Below, in pieces: positions 20,534 to 29,455 of a DNA stretch of 64,000 nucleotides. The DNA is from Sulfitobacter sp. SK012 (GTDB lineage: Bacteria; Pseudomonadota; Alphaproteobacteria; Rhodobacterales; Rhodobacteraceae). Position numbers and translations under genes: made by a program. The stretch spans positions 2,604,001 through 2,668,000 of the forward strand of contig NZ_CP025804.1 in NCBI RefSeq assembly GCF_003352085.1, read 5' to 3'. Positions within the stretch are counted from its first letter, which is position 1. The number at the start of each line of letters is the position of its first letter. Below the pieces are notes generated by a model, which did not search any database, was not told where the DNA came from, and saw only the letters and a program-made list of their open reading frames with translations.

Positions 20534-21241
20534 TTAGGCACTGACGGCCATGCTTAGTTCTGCGGGTTCGGGATCACGGAGCACATATCCACGGCCCCAG
20601 ACGGTTTCGATGTAGTTCTCGCCACCTGTCGCTACGCTAAGTTTTTTGCGCAGTTTGCAGATAAACACGTCAATGATCTTTAGCTCAGGCTCGTCCATGC
20701 CGCCGTATAGGTGGTTTAGGAACATCTCTTTAGTCAATGTCGTACCTTTACGCAGGCTCAACAACTCCAACATCTGATATTCTTTGCCCGTCAAGTGGAC
20801 CGATTTGCTGTCAACGCTGACCGTCTTGGCATCAAGGTTGACGGAAATCTGACCTGTCTCAATCATGGACTGTGAATGACCCTTTGATCGACGGATGATG
20901 GCATGGATCCGCGCGACCAGCTCTTCGCGGTGGAATGGTTTCGTTAAGTAGTCATCCGCCCCAAACCCAAAGCCCTTGATCTTGTTTTCAGTATCATCGG
21001 CCCCCGAGAGGATCAGGATCGGTGTTTCAATACGGCTAAGACGCAACTGGCGTAGCACTTCGTGACCGTTCATATCCGGCAAATCGAGGTCGAGGAGGAT
21101 CAAATCGTAATCATATAGCTTTGCCAGATCGATCCCTTCTTCTCCCAAATCTGTCGCGTATACGTTTAGGTTTGCATGAGTGAGCATCAATTCGATGCTC
21201 TTGGACGTCGTCGGATCGTCTTCGACTAGCAGGACACGCAT
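20534..21241 (-). CDS. ctrA: Cell-cycle response regulator CtrA
   Basis: 235-residue OmpR-type response regulator. The receiver domain begins [18 protein letters not shown], the phosphoacceptor is Asp51 ([11 protein letters not shown]), and the conserved Lys is K101 ([12 protein letters not shown]). The C-terminal winged helix includes [26 protein letters not shown], nearly diagnostic of CtrA. In alphaproteobacteria CtrA controls cell cycle, motility and, in Rhodobacterales, gene transfer agent and motility genes. The ATG at 21241 replaces a 7-residue upstream extension. The promoter region contains TTAA half-sites, and the sciP gene lies immediately upstream on the same strand. Confidence 0.98.
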   Translation of the reverse strand: MRVLLVEDDPTTSKSIELMLTHANLNVYATDLGEEGIDLAKLYDYDLILLDLDLPDMNGHEVLRQLRLSRIETPILILSGADDTENKIKGFGFGADDYLTKPFHREELVARIHAIIRRSKGHSQSMIETGQISVNLDAKTVSVDSKSVHLTGKEYQMLELLSLRKGTTLTKEMFLNHLYGGMDEPELKIIDVFICKLRKKLSVATGGENYIETVWGRGYVLRDPEPAELSMAVSA

Positions 21242-21265
21242 TCTGTTTCTCCACATCAGCACAGG

Positions 21266-21313
21266 TTAACTTCTCCCGTTAACCGTGAACTTAAAAGGTT
21301 AACTACCCTTTAA
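21266..21313 (-). promoter_or_regulatory. CtrA-box-like TTAA cluster in the ctrA promoter
   Basis: Five TTAA tetramers occur in 48 bases, at 21266, 21279, 21291, 21299 and 21310. The last two form TTAA-CTACCCT-TTAA, which has the exact seven-base spacing of the CtrA recognition site. This places a probable autoregulatory site 58-72 bases upstream of the ctrA start codon. Binding is inferred. Confidence 0.6.
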
Positions 21314-21340
21314 AAGTGATAACATGAGTAACCGAACAAC

Positions 21341-21619
21341 CTAAAGTTGTCTATATTTTTGAACCGATGTTGCTTTTAATGCGCCTTCGCCATGCTCAGT
21401 GACCGCCCGGACCCATTCTAAGAATTCATCTTCGCTGATTTGGTACCGTTCCAACGCCTCTGATTGCGTCATCAAACCGTAGACAACGCCGCGAACGACC
21501 GCCGCTTTGCGCGATGCAACCCATCGCCGTGTCTTTACCGATGGCAGGTCTGCCTGCGTCATCACCGACCCGTTGGCCAAGGTCACCGACCTGGGCCCAT
21601 CCACTCTTTTCAAATACAT
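21341..21619 (-). CDS. sciP: CtrA inhibitor SciP (DUF1153)
   Basis: 92-residue DUF1153 protein with the helix-turn-helix region RRWVASRKAAVVRGVVYGLMTQSEALERYQISEDEFLEWVRAV. In Caulobacter, SciP binds CtrA and blocks CtrA-activated transcription. The whole length matches the family. It lies directly upstream of ctrA with 99 bases between them, on the same strand. Read-through from sciP into ctrA is possible, but the TTAA cluster between them suggests a separate ctrA promoter. Confidence 0.95.
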   Translation of the reverse strand: MYLKRVDGPRSVTLANGSVMTQADLPSVKTRRWVASRKAAVVRGVVYGLMTQSEALERYQISEDEFLEWVRAVTEHGEGALKATSVQKYRQL

Positions 21620-21687
21620 TTTCTCACCGCCCTTGTTGATATGGACAAAAATGCAACTTGTCCCTTAAGGACATATGAAGCACGCCC

Positions 21688-21715
21688 TTGAGAATGATTA
21701 GGATTTTCCTATATT
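21688..21715 (+). promoter_or_regulatory. Probable sigma-70 promoter of mnmA
   Basis: TTGAGA (21688-21693) and TATATT (21710-21715) are separated by 16 bases and sit 24 bases upstream of the mnmA start codon. The match is good for an alphaproteobacterial housekeeping promoter. The spacing to the start codon implies a very short leader. Confidence 0.55.
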
Positions 21716-21739
21716 CTGATGGACCTTCCGGAGAACACC

Positions 21740-22882
21740 ATGGCCCTCGATCAAACCCCGCCCCTCAACTCGCTTGGATTTGCCAAAGCGCCCTCAGAAA
21801 CACGCGTCGTTGTTGCGATGTCAGGCGGTGTCGACAGCTCCGTTGTGGCGGCGATGTTGGCGAAAGAAGGCTACGATGTAGTCGGCGTCACGCTGCAGTT
21901 GTATGATCATGGTGCCGCACTTGCGAAAAAGGGTGCGTGTTGTGCTGGGCTCGACATTCATGACGCCCGTCGCGTGGCCGAGGACATGGGATTCCCCCAC
22001 TATGTCCTTGATTATGAAAACGTATTCAAAGATGCAGTGATCGATGAATTCGCGGATAGCTACCTTGGCGGTGCGACGCCGGTGCCCTGTATTCGCTGTA
22101 ACGAGCGGGTGAAATTCAAGGATTTGTTGGAAACTGCGCGCGATCTGGACGCCGATTGCATGGCGACCGGCCACTACATCCAGCGCAAGATGGGCGCACA
22201 AGGCGCCGAGCTTCACGCCGCGGCCGATGCCAATCGTGATCAGAGCTATTTCTTGTTTTCCACCACACCAGATCAGTTAAATTATCTACGTTTTCCGCTT
22301 GGCCATTTGCCATCAAAGGATGAAACGCGCGCACTTGCGGCGAAATACGGCCTACGGGTGGCGGATAAACCTGACAGCCAAGACATTTGTTTTGTGCCAA
22401 ATGGTGATTATGCCAGCGTCATTCGAAAATTGCGGCCAGAGGCGGCGGACCCCGGCAATATCGTAGATGTTGACGGTAACATCTTGGCGCAGCATGAAGG
22501 CGTCATTCATTACACCATTGGCCAGCGCCGCGGCCTTGGCATCGGTGGGTTGGCTGATCCACTGTACGTGGTTCGGCTGGATGCAGACCGCAAAGAGGTC
22601 ATTGTCGGGCCAAAGGCGATGCTTGCCACACGGACAATCCCCGTACGCGAGATCAATTGGTTGGGCGATACACCGCTGATGTCGCGCGCGGAGTGGCCGA
22701 TCTCGGTCCGCGTTCGCTCAACGCGCCCTCCGACGGATGCAATTTTGCGGCCCCTATCGGACACAACCGCCGAGGTCGAGTTGCTGACGCCAGAAGAAGG
22801 TGTGAGCCCCGGTCAGGCGTGTGTTTTTTATGATCCCGACAGCAGCCGCATCTTTGGCGGTGGTTGGATTCACCGCGGATAA
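21740..22882 (+). CDS. mnmA: tRNA 2-thiouridine(34) synthase MnmA
   Basis: 380-residue thiouridylase that adds sulfur to U34 of tRNAs for Lys, Glu and Gln. The PP-loop is [18 protein letters not shown], and the catalytic cysteines are in [11 protein letters not shown] and [13 protein letters not shown]. The region TGHYIQR is the family substrate block. I use the ATG at 21740 (MALDQT), seven residues inside a longer frame, because GGAG lies 5-6 bases upstream. The gene ends exactly at the base before the lpxB stop codon on the opposite strand. Confidence 0.96.
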   Translation: MALDQTPPLNSLGFAKAPSETRVVVAMSGGVDSSVVAAMLAKEGYDVVGVTLQLYDHGAALAKKGACCAGLDIHDARRVAEDMGFPHYVLDYENVFKDAVIDEFADSYLGGATPVPCIRCNERVKFKDLLETARDLDADCMATGHYIQRKMGAQGAELHAAADANRDQSYFLFSTTPDQLNYLRFPLGHLPSKDETRALAAKYGLRVADKPDSQDICFVPNGDYASVIRKLRPEAADPGNIVDVDGNILAQHEGVIHYTIGQRRGLGIGGLADPLYVVRLDADRKEVIVGPKAMLATRTIPVREINWLGDTPLMSRAEWPISVRVRSTRPPTDAILRPLSDTTAEVELLTPEEGVSPGQACVFYDPDSSRIFGGGWIHRG

Positions 22883-24040
22883 TTAGAGCCGGGCCAGCAC
22901 TGCTTTGGCAGCGCGCAGGCCCGGTGCCTCGCCACCCTTTCCCAAACGTTCCATGCTCAGCGTCATTGCCGCGCGTTGCGCATCTGGGTTCTGCATCACC
23001 TGCGCCAAAGCGTCGGCGATCAGATCGGGGCGGCAGTTTTTGCCAATAAATTCTGGAACGACGCGGGTTTCGGACACCAAATTGACCAGAGTTACCGTAT
23101 CGATCTTGACCATGCGGCTGATGATGATGCGGCTTAACCAATTCATGTCATAGGCGATCACCATAGGGGTATCTGCCGCTGCAAGTTCCAGTGAAACAGT
23201 GCCTGACGCCGCCAAGGCAACATCTGCGGCGCGAAACGCCGCGCGTTTGGTCGCAGTCGCGGCTTCTAGCATTTGAGCACGCGGATCGAGGACAACGGGC
23301 GCGCCCGGCCAGTTGGCGGCCATGTCGATCACCGTTTGGGCCACGGGTGCCGCTGCAGGCACCACAACACGCAGGTCAGGTTGGGCTTTGACGACACGCT
23401 CAAGCGTCTGGCCAAAGATAGGACCCAGCCGAGCCACTTCGGACCGACGCGACCCTGGCAACGCAAGCAACATCGGCGCATCGCCAATCCCTTGGGCCTC
23501 CCGAAATGCCACCCCTTCTTGCGTATCAGAAATAGGCTCGGCCACAACAGGATGTCCGACAAAATCACAGGCCATTCCGGCGGCCGTCATATAGGGCGGC
23601 TCAAACGGGAACAGCGCCAGCACGTGATCGATATGGCGCGCCATTTTGGCCGCTCGGCCGGGCCGCCATGCCCACACCGTCGGCGCAACATAGTGAACCG
23701 TGCGCGTGTTGCTTGCCTCTTTGACCAGCTTGGCCACACGCAGCGAAAAATCAGGGCTGTCGATCGTGATGAGCACATCCGGCGCGCTTTGCACCACGGC
23801 GGCGGCGGTCTCGGCGATGCGGCGTTTGAGGTGGCGATACTTCGGAATAACTTCGGCCAAGCCCATGACGCTCAACTCGGACATGTCAAATCGACTGTCG
23901 AGGCCTTGGGCCTGCATCTCTGGCCCGCCGATGCCCTCGAAAACCACATCAGGCCGCTCTGCGCGCAACCCAGCCATCAACGCACCGCCCAGTTTGTCGC
24001 CCGAAGGTTCACCGGCCAGAATGAAAACCCGGAGGGTCAT
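22883..24040 (-). CDS. lpxB: Lipid-A-disaccharide synthase
   Basis: 385-residue GT19 glycosyltransferase that joins UDP-2,3-diacylglucosamine and lipid X. It begins LRVFILAGEPSGDKLGGALMAGL, and carries VLITIDSPDFSLRVAK, HYVAPTVWAWRPGRA and LLALPGSRRSEV, all typical LpxB blocks. The ATG at 24040 overlaps lpxI by four bases. It is the last gene of the envelope operon. Confidence 0.97.
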   Translation of the reverse strand: MTLRVFILAGEPSGDKLGGALMAGLRAERPDVVFEGIGGPEMQAQGLDSRFDMSELSVMGLAEVIPKYRHLKRRIAETAAAVVQSAPDVLITIDSPDFSLRVAKLVKEASNTRTVHYVAPTVWAWRPGRAAKMARHIDHVLALFPFEPPYMTAAGMACDFVGHPVVAEPISDTQEGVAFREAQGIGDAPMLLALPGSRRSEVARLGPIFGQTLERVVKAQPDLRVVVPAAAPVAQTVIDMAANWPGAPVVLDPRAQMLEAATATKRAAFRAADVALAASGTVSLELAAADTPMVIAYDMNWLSRIIISRMVKIDTVTLVNLVSETRVVPEFIGKNCRPDLIADALAQVMQNPDAQRAAMTLSMERLGKGGEAPGLRAAKAVLARL

Positions 24041-24828
24041 TCGCCCGTGCGCACCCACAGCACGAGGCCATGGGCGTTGGCAATCTCGACGCATTTTTCG
24101 CGGTGCAGGATCAGCACATCCTCGGCATCGATCACCACACCAACAAGCCCAGAAGCATGGGCTGCATCAAGCGTTTCGGGACCAATGGTTGGCATGTCGA
24201 TCTGTCTGGTTTGCCCATCCTTTGGGCCCTTAAACAATATCGCATTCTTATCGCCGACGGTCTTCGGCAAGGATTTGATCATCGCATCCGTGCCCCCAAC
24301 GTCTTCCATTGTTAGCACCTTGCCACGACCCACAACACAGGCTTGCCCCACGTCCTGAGGTGACATCTCTAGTATTTTCGCCGCCCCTACGTCTGCGTCG
24401 CTGCGCATCTGCGCGTCAGGCCATGCGTCACTTAGCACGCCGCCCTGCGCAACCAGATCAGGGGCCAGTTCATGCGCGCCTCGCACCACAAAGCCCGTAC
24501 GTTCAAACAGGTCTTGAACCATGCGCAACGCACCATCGTCACCTTCTTTGAGGGCTGCCATGAACAATGGAACCAACGGCGCTGTTTCATCATCAAGCTT
24601 GGAGGGATCAAGGGCGGGTCTGTCCAGCCCGCCGGCAAAACACACCTCGGTGATCCCGCGCTCGCCCAGTTGCACCAAAAGCGAGCCAAGTGTTTCGAGC
24701 CGGAACAGCAAATCAGGCTCCAACCCTTGCGGCACCATGCCTTCATAAACGCAAACCAAGGGTGGCTCCGCTTGGGCGCGCGCCACCTCAGCGGCCAAAT
24801 CGCCGCGTCCTGCTATCAGCGCAAGCAT
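24037..24828 (-). CDS. lpxI: UDP-2,3-diacylglucosamine pyrophosphatase LpxI
   Basis: 263-residue LpxI (former DUF1009), the alphaproteobacterial replacement for LpxH that hydrolyses UDP-2,3-diacylglucosamine to lipid X. Family blocks are LALIAGRGDLAAEVA, VCFAGGLDRPAL, AACVVGRGKVLTMEDVGGTD-like and KGPKDGQTRQIDMPTIGPET. The ATG at 24828 overlaps the lpxA stop (TGATG). It sits between lpxA and lpxB as usual in this class. No lpxH is seen. Confidence 0.95.
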   Translation of the reverse strand: MLALIAGRGDLAAEVARAQAEPPLVCVYEGMVPQGLEPDLLFRLETLGSLLVQLGERGITEVCFAGGLDRPALDPSKLDDETAPLVPLFMAALKEGDDGALRMVQDLFERTGFVVRGAHELAPDLVAQGGVLSDAWPDAQMRSDADVGAAKILEMSPQDVGQACVVGRGKVLTMEDVGGTDAMIKSLPKTVGDKNAILFKGPKDGQTRQIDMPTIGPETLDAAHASGLVGVVIDAEDVLILHREKCVEIANAHGLVLWVRTGE

Positions 24829-25610
24829 CAACCCGGCGTCAGAAAATGACGACCTGTTTCGGCCAATACAAAATCAACGATCTCGCTTACGTATTCTGAC
24901 GATGTCTCTTCGCCCAAACGCTCGGCACGCTGGTGGAACGTGCCCTCGCCTTGGGCCAGCATCTGAAAGGCTGCCCGCAAGGCCGTGATATCCGCGCGCG
25001 ACACGCCGCGGCGTTTGAGGCCCACAAGGTTCAGCCCATCAAGGACGCCTCGTGGGGCCTGTACCAAGCCGTAGGGTATCACATCGTTGGTCACCATGGT
25101 GACCGCGCCGATAATGGCCCCGCGCCCGATACGCACCCACTGGTGAATGCCCGCCAGACCGCCGATGATCACGTCGTCTTCGATCACACAATGGCCCGCT
25201 ACAGCGGCCGAATTCACAACGATCACATTATTGCCGATGATGGCATCATGGGCTACGTGGCAGCCCGCCATAAACAACCCATCATCGCCCACAGACGTCA
25301 GGCCACCACCACCTTCGGTACCGCAGTTCATCGTCACATGTTCGCGGATGCGATTGCGTTTACCGATGACCAGCTTTGAGGCCTCGCCCTTGAATTTCAA
25401 ATCTTGGGGGATCTCACCAATGACCGCGAACGAAAATATTACCGTGCCAGCACCCACCTCGGTTTGGCCGGTCACGACAACATGGGATTTCAGCTCCACA
25501 TCTGGCCCAAGAACCACCTGCGGTCCGACAACACAGAACGGCCCTACCGTCGCAGAGGCATCAATCTGCGCACCTTCTTCGATCACCGCGCTGGGGTGAA
25601 TGCCTGTCAT
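24828..25610 (-). CDS. lpxA: Acyl-ACP--UDP-N-acetylglucosamine O-acyltransferase
   Basis: 260-residue left-handed beta-helix acyltransferase, the first step of lipid A synthesis. Many hexapeptide repeats are visible ([21 protein letters not shown] onward). The catalytic His is in [13 protein letters not shown], and the C-terminal helical part contains [14 protein letters not shown]. The start overlaps the fabZ stop by four bases. The neighbours fabZ and lpxI confirm the assignment over LpxD. Confidence 0.97.
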   Translation of the reverse strand: MTGIHPSAVIEEGAQIDASATVGPFCVVGPQVVLGPDVELKSHVVVTGQTEVGAGTVIFSFAVIGEIPQDLKFKGEASKLVIGKRNRIREHVTMNCGTEGGGGLTSVGDDGLFMAGCHVAHDAIIGNNVIVVNSAAVAGHCVIEDDVIIGGLAGIHQWVRIGRGAIIGAVTMVTNDVIPYGLVQAPRGVLDGLNLVGLKRRGVSRADITALRAAFQMLAQGEGTFHQRAERLGEETSSEYVSEIVDFVLAETGRHFLTPG

Positions 25611-26068
25611 TTGGGCAAGTCCAGCATTGCCATAAATTCAGCCTCAGCCGCCATTTCACCTTCGACTGTCGCCACGCCAGAGAATTTCCAGATTTTACCG
25701 CCCGCTTTGCCGCGCAGTGTTTTGACATCCATGCGCAACACGTCACCGGGGATCACTTTGCGGCGGAATTTGCAGTTATCGATCGACATGAAGTAGATCA
25801 GCATGTCGCGGTCCATCTGTTCAAGGGCCACCCCGATCATGACACCAGCAGTCTGCGCCATCGCTTCGACAATCGTAACACCAGGCATGATAGGCGCGCC
25901 TGGGAAGTGACCCTGAAAATGAGGCTCGTTCATGGTGACGTTTTTATAACCGACGGCAGACGTCGTCCCGTCGATTTCGGCGACCTTATCGACCAACAAA
26001 AACGGATAGCGGTGCGGCAGGATCCGCTGGATCATCAGAATGTCGGCGCTCAAAAGCTCTTGGGTCAT
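25607..26068 (-). CDS. fabZ: 3-hydroxyacyl-ACP dehydratase FabZ
   Basis: 153-residue hotdog dehydratase of fatty acid synthesis, supplying hydroxyacyl-ACP flux next to LpxA. The active-site region is [22 protein letters not shown], with His and Glu conserved, and the N-terminal signature is [14 protein letters not shown]. The full length is typical. It is coupled to lpxA by overlap and separated from the skp-like gene by 75 bases; lpxD would normally lie in that position. Confidence 0.97.
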   Translation of the reverse strand: MTQELLSADILMIQRILPHRYPFLLVDKVAEIDGTTSAVGYKNVTMNEPHFQGHFPGAPIMPGVTIVEAMAQTAGVMIGVALEQMDRDMLIYFMSIDNCKFRRKVIPGDVLRMDVKTLRGKAGGKIWKFSGVATVEGEMAAEAEFMAMLDLPK

Positions 26069-26143
26069 GGAAAATCCTATTTGGGCAGTGGCTTGGGGGA
26101 AACGCTAACAAGTCAGACGAACGGGGGCAAGCGGCCCTGCGGC

Positions 26144-26713
26144 TTAAGGCTTGTCTTGCGGTGCTTCGTTTTGGGGAACACCGGCCTGTGCCTCGTTCAA
26201 ACGGATCACCGCTTCGTCGGTGATGTCCACGCTGTTAGAAGTAAGAAAAACGGAACGCCGTTCCAGAATGACGGCGGCACCTGCTTCGATCATTAGCTGT
26301 TCCAAAATTGGGGCTGCGGCTTGCAAAAATTCGGTACGCTCCACATCTAGCAACTGGTTCAGGCTGCGGGTCTTTGCGGCCTGTGCAGCCCGGAATTCCT
26401 GAACCTTTGCGTCAAATTTATCCGCAAGGATCCGAAATTCTTCGGGTGCCATTGTGGGACGCAGATCCGTAAGCTCTTTTTCTTCTGCGGCAAGCTCGGC
26501 CTCAATGCGGCGGTTCTCTGATCCCAAGGTGCTGCCTTGGCTTTCGACTTCACTTGCAAGGCGTTGGCCAAATTCGCTGTCGCGGAACATGCGCTCAGAA
26601 TCGATCGTCAGAACCGGGCTTAATACGGTCTGTTGCGCGGTGGCCCCTAAGGGGACCACCACAAGCGCTCCTGCGAACAGAACTGCGACCAAGAGGACCG
26701 CAACACTACGCAT
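26144..26713 (-). CDS. skp: OmpH/Skp-family periplasmic chaperone
   Basis: 189-residue exported protein. The signal peptide is RSVAVLLVAVLFAGALVVVPLGATAQ. The mature part begins with a beta segment (VLTIDSERMFRDSEFG), followed by a long charged coiled coil and a C-terminal region TSNSVDITDEAVIRLNEA. This matches OmpH/Skp, which holds unfolded outer membrane proteins for BamA, the gene five bases upstream. The acidic Gln/Pro-rich end is variable. Confidence 0.9.
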   Translation of the reverse strand: MRSVAVLLVAVLFAGALVVVPLGATAQQTVLSPVLTIDSERMFRDSEFGQRLASEVESQGSTLGSENRRIEAELAAEEKELTDLRPTMAPEEFRILADKFDAKVQEFRAAQAAKTRSLNQLLDVERTEFLQAAAPILEQLMIEAGAAVILERRSVFLTSNSVDITDEAVIRLNEAQAGVPQNEAPQDKP

Positions 26714-26718
26714 AACGA

Positions 26719-29076
26719 TCAGAACCGTGTTCGTAGGGTGAACTCGAAGGTCTGTTCGCGGTCAAACTCTTCTTTGCGGATCGCGTCAGAAAAGTTGAAC
26801 TGCAATGGCCCCAAAGGCGAGGCCCAAAAGATCGAGATGCCAATAACATGGCGGAAGGACCCGCTTTCACCGGATACGGTTGCACCGTTCAGGTTCACAT
26901 CAGCCAGATCCCAAAGGTTTCCGACGTCATAGAAAAGACCACCAGTGACGCCGTATTCTTCGGGCAAGCCAATCGGGAATTCCGCTTCCAGCTTGCCAAC
27001 CACATAGAGGTTGCCGCCCAGCGAGTCATTTTCCACCGCAGAGGTATCGCGCGGCCCGATACCACCCGGTTCAAATCCGCGCAGTTGCTTCGTACCCAGC
27101 ACAAAGCGGTCGACAACGCGGTTGTTACCACCACTCCAGCTCAGCGCGCCGCCCTCAAGAGTAGCCCTCAATGTGACTTCTTCGCTAAGAACCTGCTTTT
27201 CACCAACCAATTTGGCGACCGTTTTGATGTATTCTTGATCGCCACCAATGCCGGCAAGGTCTTGGCTAAACTCAAAGAGCATCCCCGCAGTCGGATTTAG
27301 TCCAGCGCGGCGCGTGTCAAAGGAATATTGATACCCGATGGACGAGCTGAGCAACTGACCGGCATCGATGTCGTCTTGAACAACAAGACCGTTGTCGGCG
27401 GGGTCGCGCGCTTGGGCTTCAATTTCTTGCGCTGTATAGCGCAGCGACAATCGGCCATTTTCGCTAACCGGGAAGCTGATCGCCGGTCTGAACGTAAGAC
27501 GGTTGGTGTCGTACGTTGAAAACGAAGAGTTCGTCTCGGAATAGTCGAGCTCCAACGAGAACTCCAAATCCCGACCCAACAAAGAAGGCTCAACAAAACG
27601 GATACCTGCACGTGCAGCTTCTGATGCAGTCGCGATATTCAGGTTCAGCCGTTGCCCACGACCAAGGAAGTTGCGCTCAGAAAAGCCAATCGCAACACCA
27701 AAGCCGTCGTTGTTCGAATATGCACCACCAAAGTTAAGCGACCCTGTGGGTTGTTCTTCGACATCAACGTCAACCACGACCTGCTCGGGCGTCGAGCCCT
27801 CGCGTGCGTTAACTTCTGCGTTCGCAAAATAGCCCAAGGCCCGGATGCGTTCGGCACTTTCGCGTACTTCACGCGGATTGAACGGATCGCCCTCTACACT
27901 GTCGAATTGACGACGAATTACACGGTCCAGTGTGGTTGTGTTGCCTTCGATATCGATGCGTTCCACAAAAATGCGCGCGCCGCGGGTGAGCACATACTGG
28001 ATATCCAATTCTTGACTGCGCTCGTTGCGTGTCACGCGCGGCTCGATGCGCATGAAATCCACACCGTCACGGATCGCTTCGCGTTCCAGCCGCGTAATGT
28101 CTGCTTCGACGACCGATGGGGAATAGACCGCACCTGAACGGACCTTAACCAACTTGCGGTATGTTTCACTATCCACATTCGGAAGCTCTGACACCAAAGA
28201 GACTTGGCCGAATTTGAATTGCTGTCCCTCAACGATGTTGAAGCCCACGAAATAGCCATCACGCTCTTCGGTCAATTGAGCATTTACCGAATTGATCCGC
28301 ATGTCGACATAACCGCGCGACAGATAAAAATCGCGCAGCATCTGCTTATCCAGCTCGACACGGTCTCTTACATAGCTGTCTCGTGTGACCAAGGCGCGGA
28401 AAAGTCCGGCCTGCTTGGTGCCAAGTACGCGGCGCAAACGCCGATCAGAGTATACGCGGTTGCCGACAAAGCTGATCCGCTCAATCTCAACATTGTCGCC
28501 TTCAAAAACTTCAAACACCAAGTCAACGCGGTTTTGGTCGCGGCGGATCACACGCGGCTGTACCCGTGCGGACAGGCGGCCATCGACCGAATATGCTTCG
28601 GCAATAGAGTTTGCGTCCTTCTCGGCGTCGGAGGGGTTAAATACACGCCGCTCGGTAGATCTGATAACGGTTGCCAACACCTCATCTTTGATGCGGCGGT
28701 TGCCTTCAAAGCTGATGCGGTTGATCGTGGGAAGCTCGACCACGGTAATCCGCAGGGTCCCACCGGCAGGTTCAATCGAAACGCTTTCGAACAAACCACT
28801 GGTATTTAAGCGCTGATAGGCGTCATTTAGCTGTCCGGCAGTAACGGTTTGCCCTCTTGCGATTCCGGCCTGACTTAGGATCGCGCTGTCGCCGATCCGG
28901 GTGTTCCCTTCGATTTCAACTGAATTGAACCGATATTCCTGCGCTGCAACTGGAGCAGCCGGTGCCATCCAAGCAGTTGATAACAATACAGAAAGACCAA
29001 TACCCTTAAGTGTTATGCCGCATGATTTCGAAAATGCCCGTGACCGGGTGTTTTCACCCGTGTTCTCCAGTACCAT
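26719..29076 (-). CDS. bamA: Outer membrane protein assembly factor BamA
   Basis: 785-residue Omp85 protein. After a long n-region and signal peptide (cleavage near PVAAQ) come POTRA domains from about residue 48 to 400 (starting YRFNSVEIEGNTRIGDSAI), then a 16-strand barrel with the conserved VRGF-like motif here as LRGFEPGGIGPR. It ends in aromatic-terminated strands (FEFTLRTRF). It inserts beta-barrel proteins into the outer membrane. The gene order rseP, bamA, skp is the normal one, with a small membrane-protein gene lying between rseP and bamA here. Confidence 0.97.
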   Translation of the reverse strand: MVLENTGENTRSRAFSKSCGITLKGIGLSVLLSTAWMAPAAPVAAQEYRFNSVEIEGNTRIGDSAILSQAGIARGQTVTAGQLNDAYQRLNTSGLFESVSIEPAGGTLRITVVELPTINRISFEGNRRIKDEVLATVIRSTERRVFNPSDAEKDANSIAEAYSVDGRLSARVQPRVIRRDQNRVDLVFEVFEGDNVEIERISFVGNRVYSDRRLRRVLGTKQAGLFRALVTRDSYVRDRVELDKQMLRDFYLSRGYVDMRINSVNAQLTEERDGYFVGFNIVEGQQFKFGQVSLVSELPNVDSETYRKLVKVRSGAVYSPSVVEADITRLEREAIRDGVDFMRIEPRVTRNERSQELDIQYVLTRGARIFVERIDIEGNTTTLDRVIRRQFDSVEGDPFNPREVRESAERIRALGYFANAEVNAREGSTPEQVVVDVDVEEQPTGSLNFGGAYSNNDGFGVAIGFSERNFLGRGQRLNLNIATASEAARAGIRFVEPSLLGRDLEFSLELDYSETNSSFSTYDTNRLTFRPAISFPVSENGRLSLRYTAQEIEAQARDPADNGLVVQDDIDAGQLLSSSIGYQYSFDTRRAGLNPTAGMLFEFSQDLAGIGGDQEYIKTVAKLVGEKQVLSEEVTLRATLEGGALSWSGGNNRVVDRFVLGTKQLRGFEPGGIGPRDTSAVENDSLGGNLYVVGKLEAEFPIGLPEEYGVTGGLFYDVGNLWDLADVNLNGATVSGESGSFRHVIGISIFWASPLGPLQFNFSDAIRKEEFDREQTFEFTLRTRF

Positions 29077-29230
29077 TGCTCTGACCCGCTTTTATTTTTA
29101 CCTCATTATGTTTCTGAGTACCGAACGCGGGCCCGCTTGTCAAAAACAACCACCCTTTTTGCACAACTATATAGAGCCCGCGCAACACGCAGGCCCCCTT
29201 CATCTGGCGATGTCGACTATATTTGAGAGG

Positions 29231-29356
29231 TTAAAGGCTGCCGACCCATGCGCCGGCGGCGAGCGCGAAACCGATCGTGCAGACATAAAGCACGCGGTCC
29301 CAATTGAGATCCATCAAAAGGCTCAGGCCTCGGTATCCTTTGGAAATCGTCTGCAT
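29231..29356 (-). CDS. Small single-pass membrane protein, 41 residues
   Basis: This short frame lies between rseP and bamA on the operon strand. It starts MQTISKGYRGLSLLMDLNW, continues with a hydrophobic helix VLYVCTIGFALAAGAWVGSL, and ends with TAA. The ATG at 29356 has a strong AAAGGAG site 7 bases upstream. Its position inside the envelope operon suggests a membrane role, but nothing more specific can be said. Confidence 0.65.
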   Translation of the reverse strand: MQTISKGYRGLSLLMDLNWDRVLYVCTIGFALAAGAWVGSL

Positions 29357-29455
29357 TATATCGCTCCTTTCGCGCACAAGTTGGATACAGGGCGAATACG
29401 GCGCATTCTTGAATGAAATGTGGCAAGATTAAGGCGTTGCCGAATTTCAATAGTA

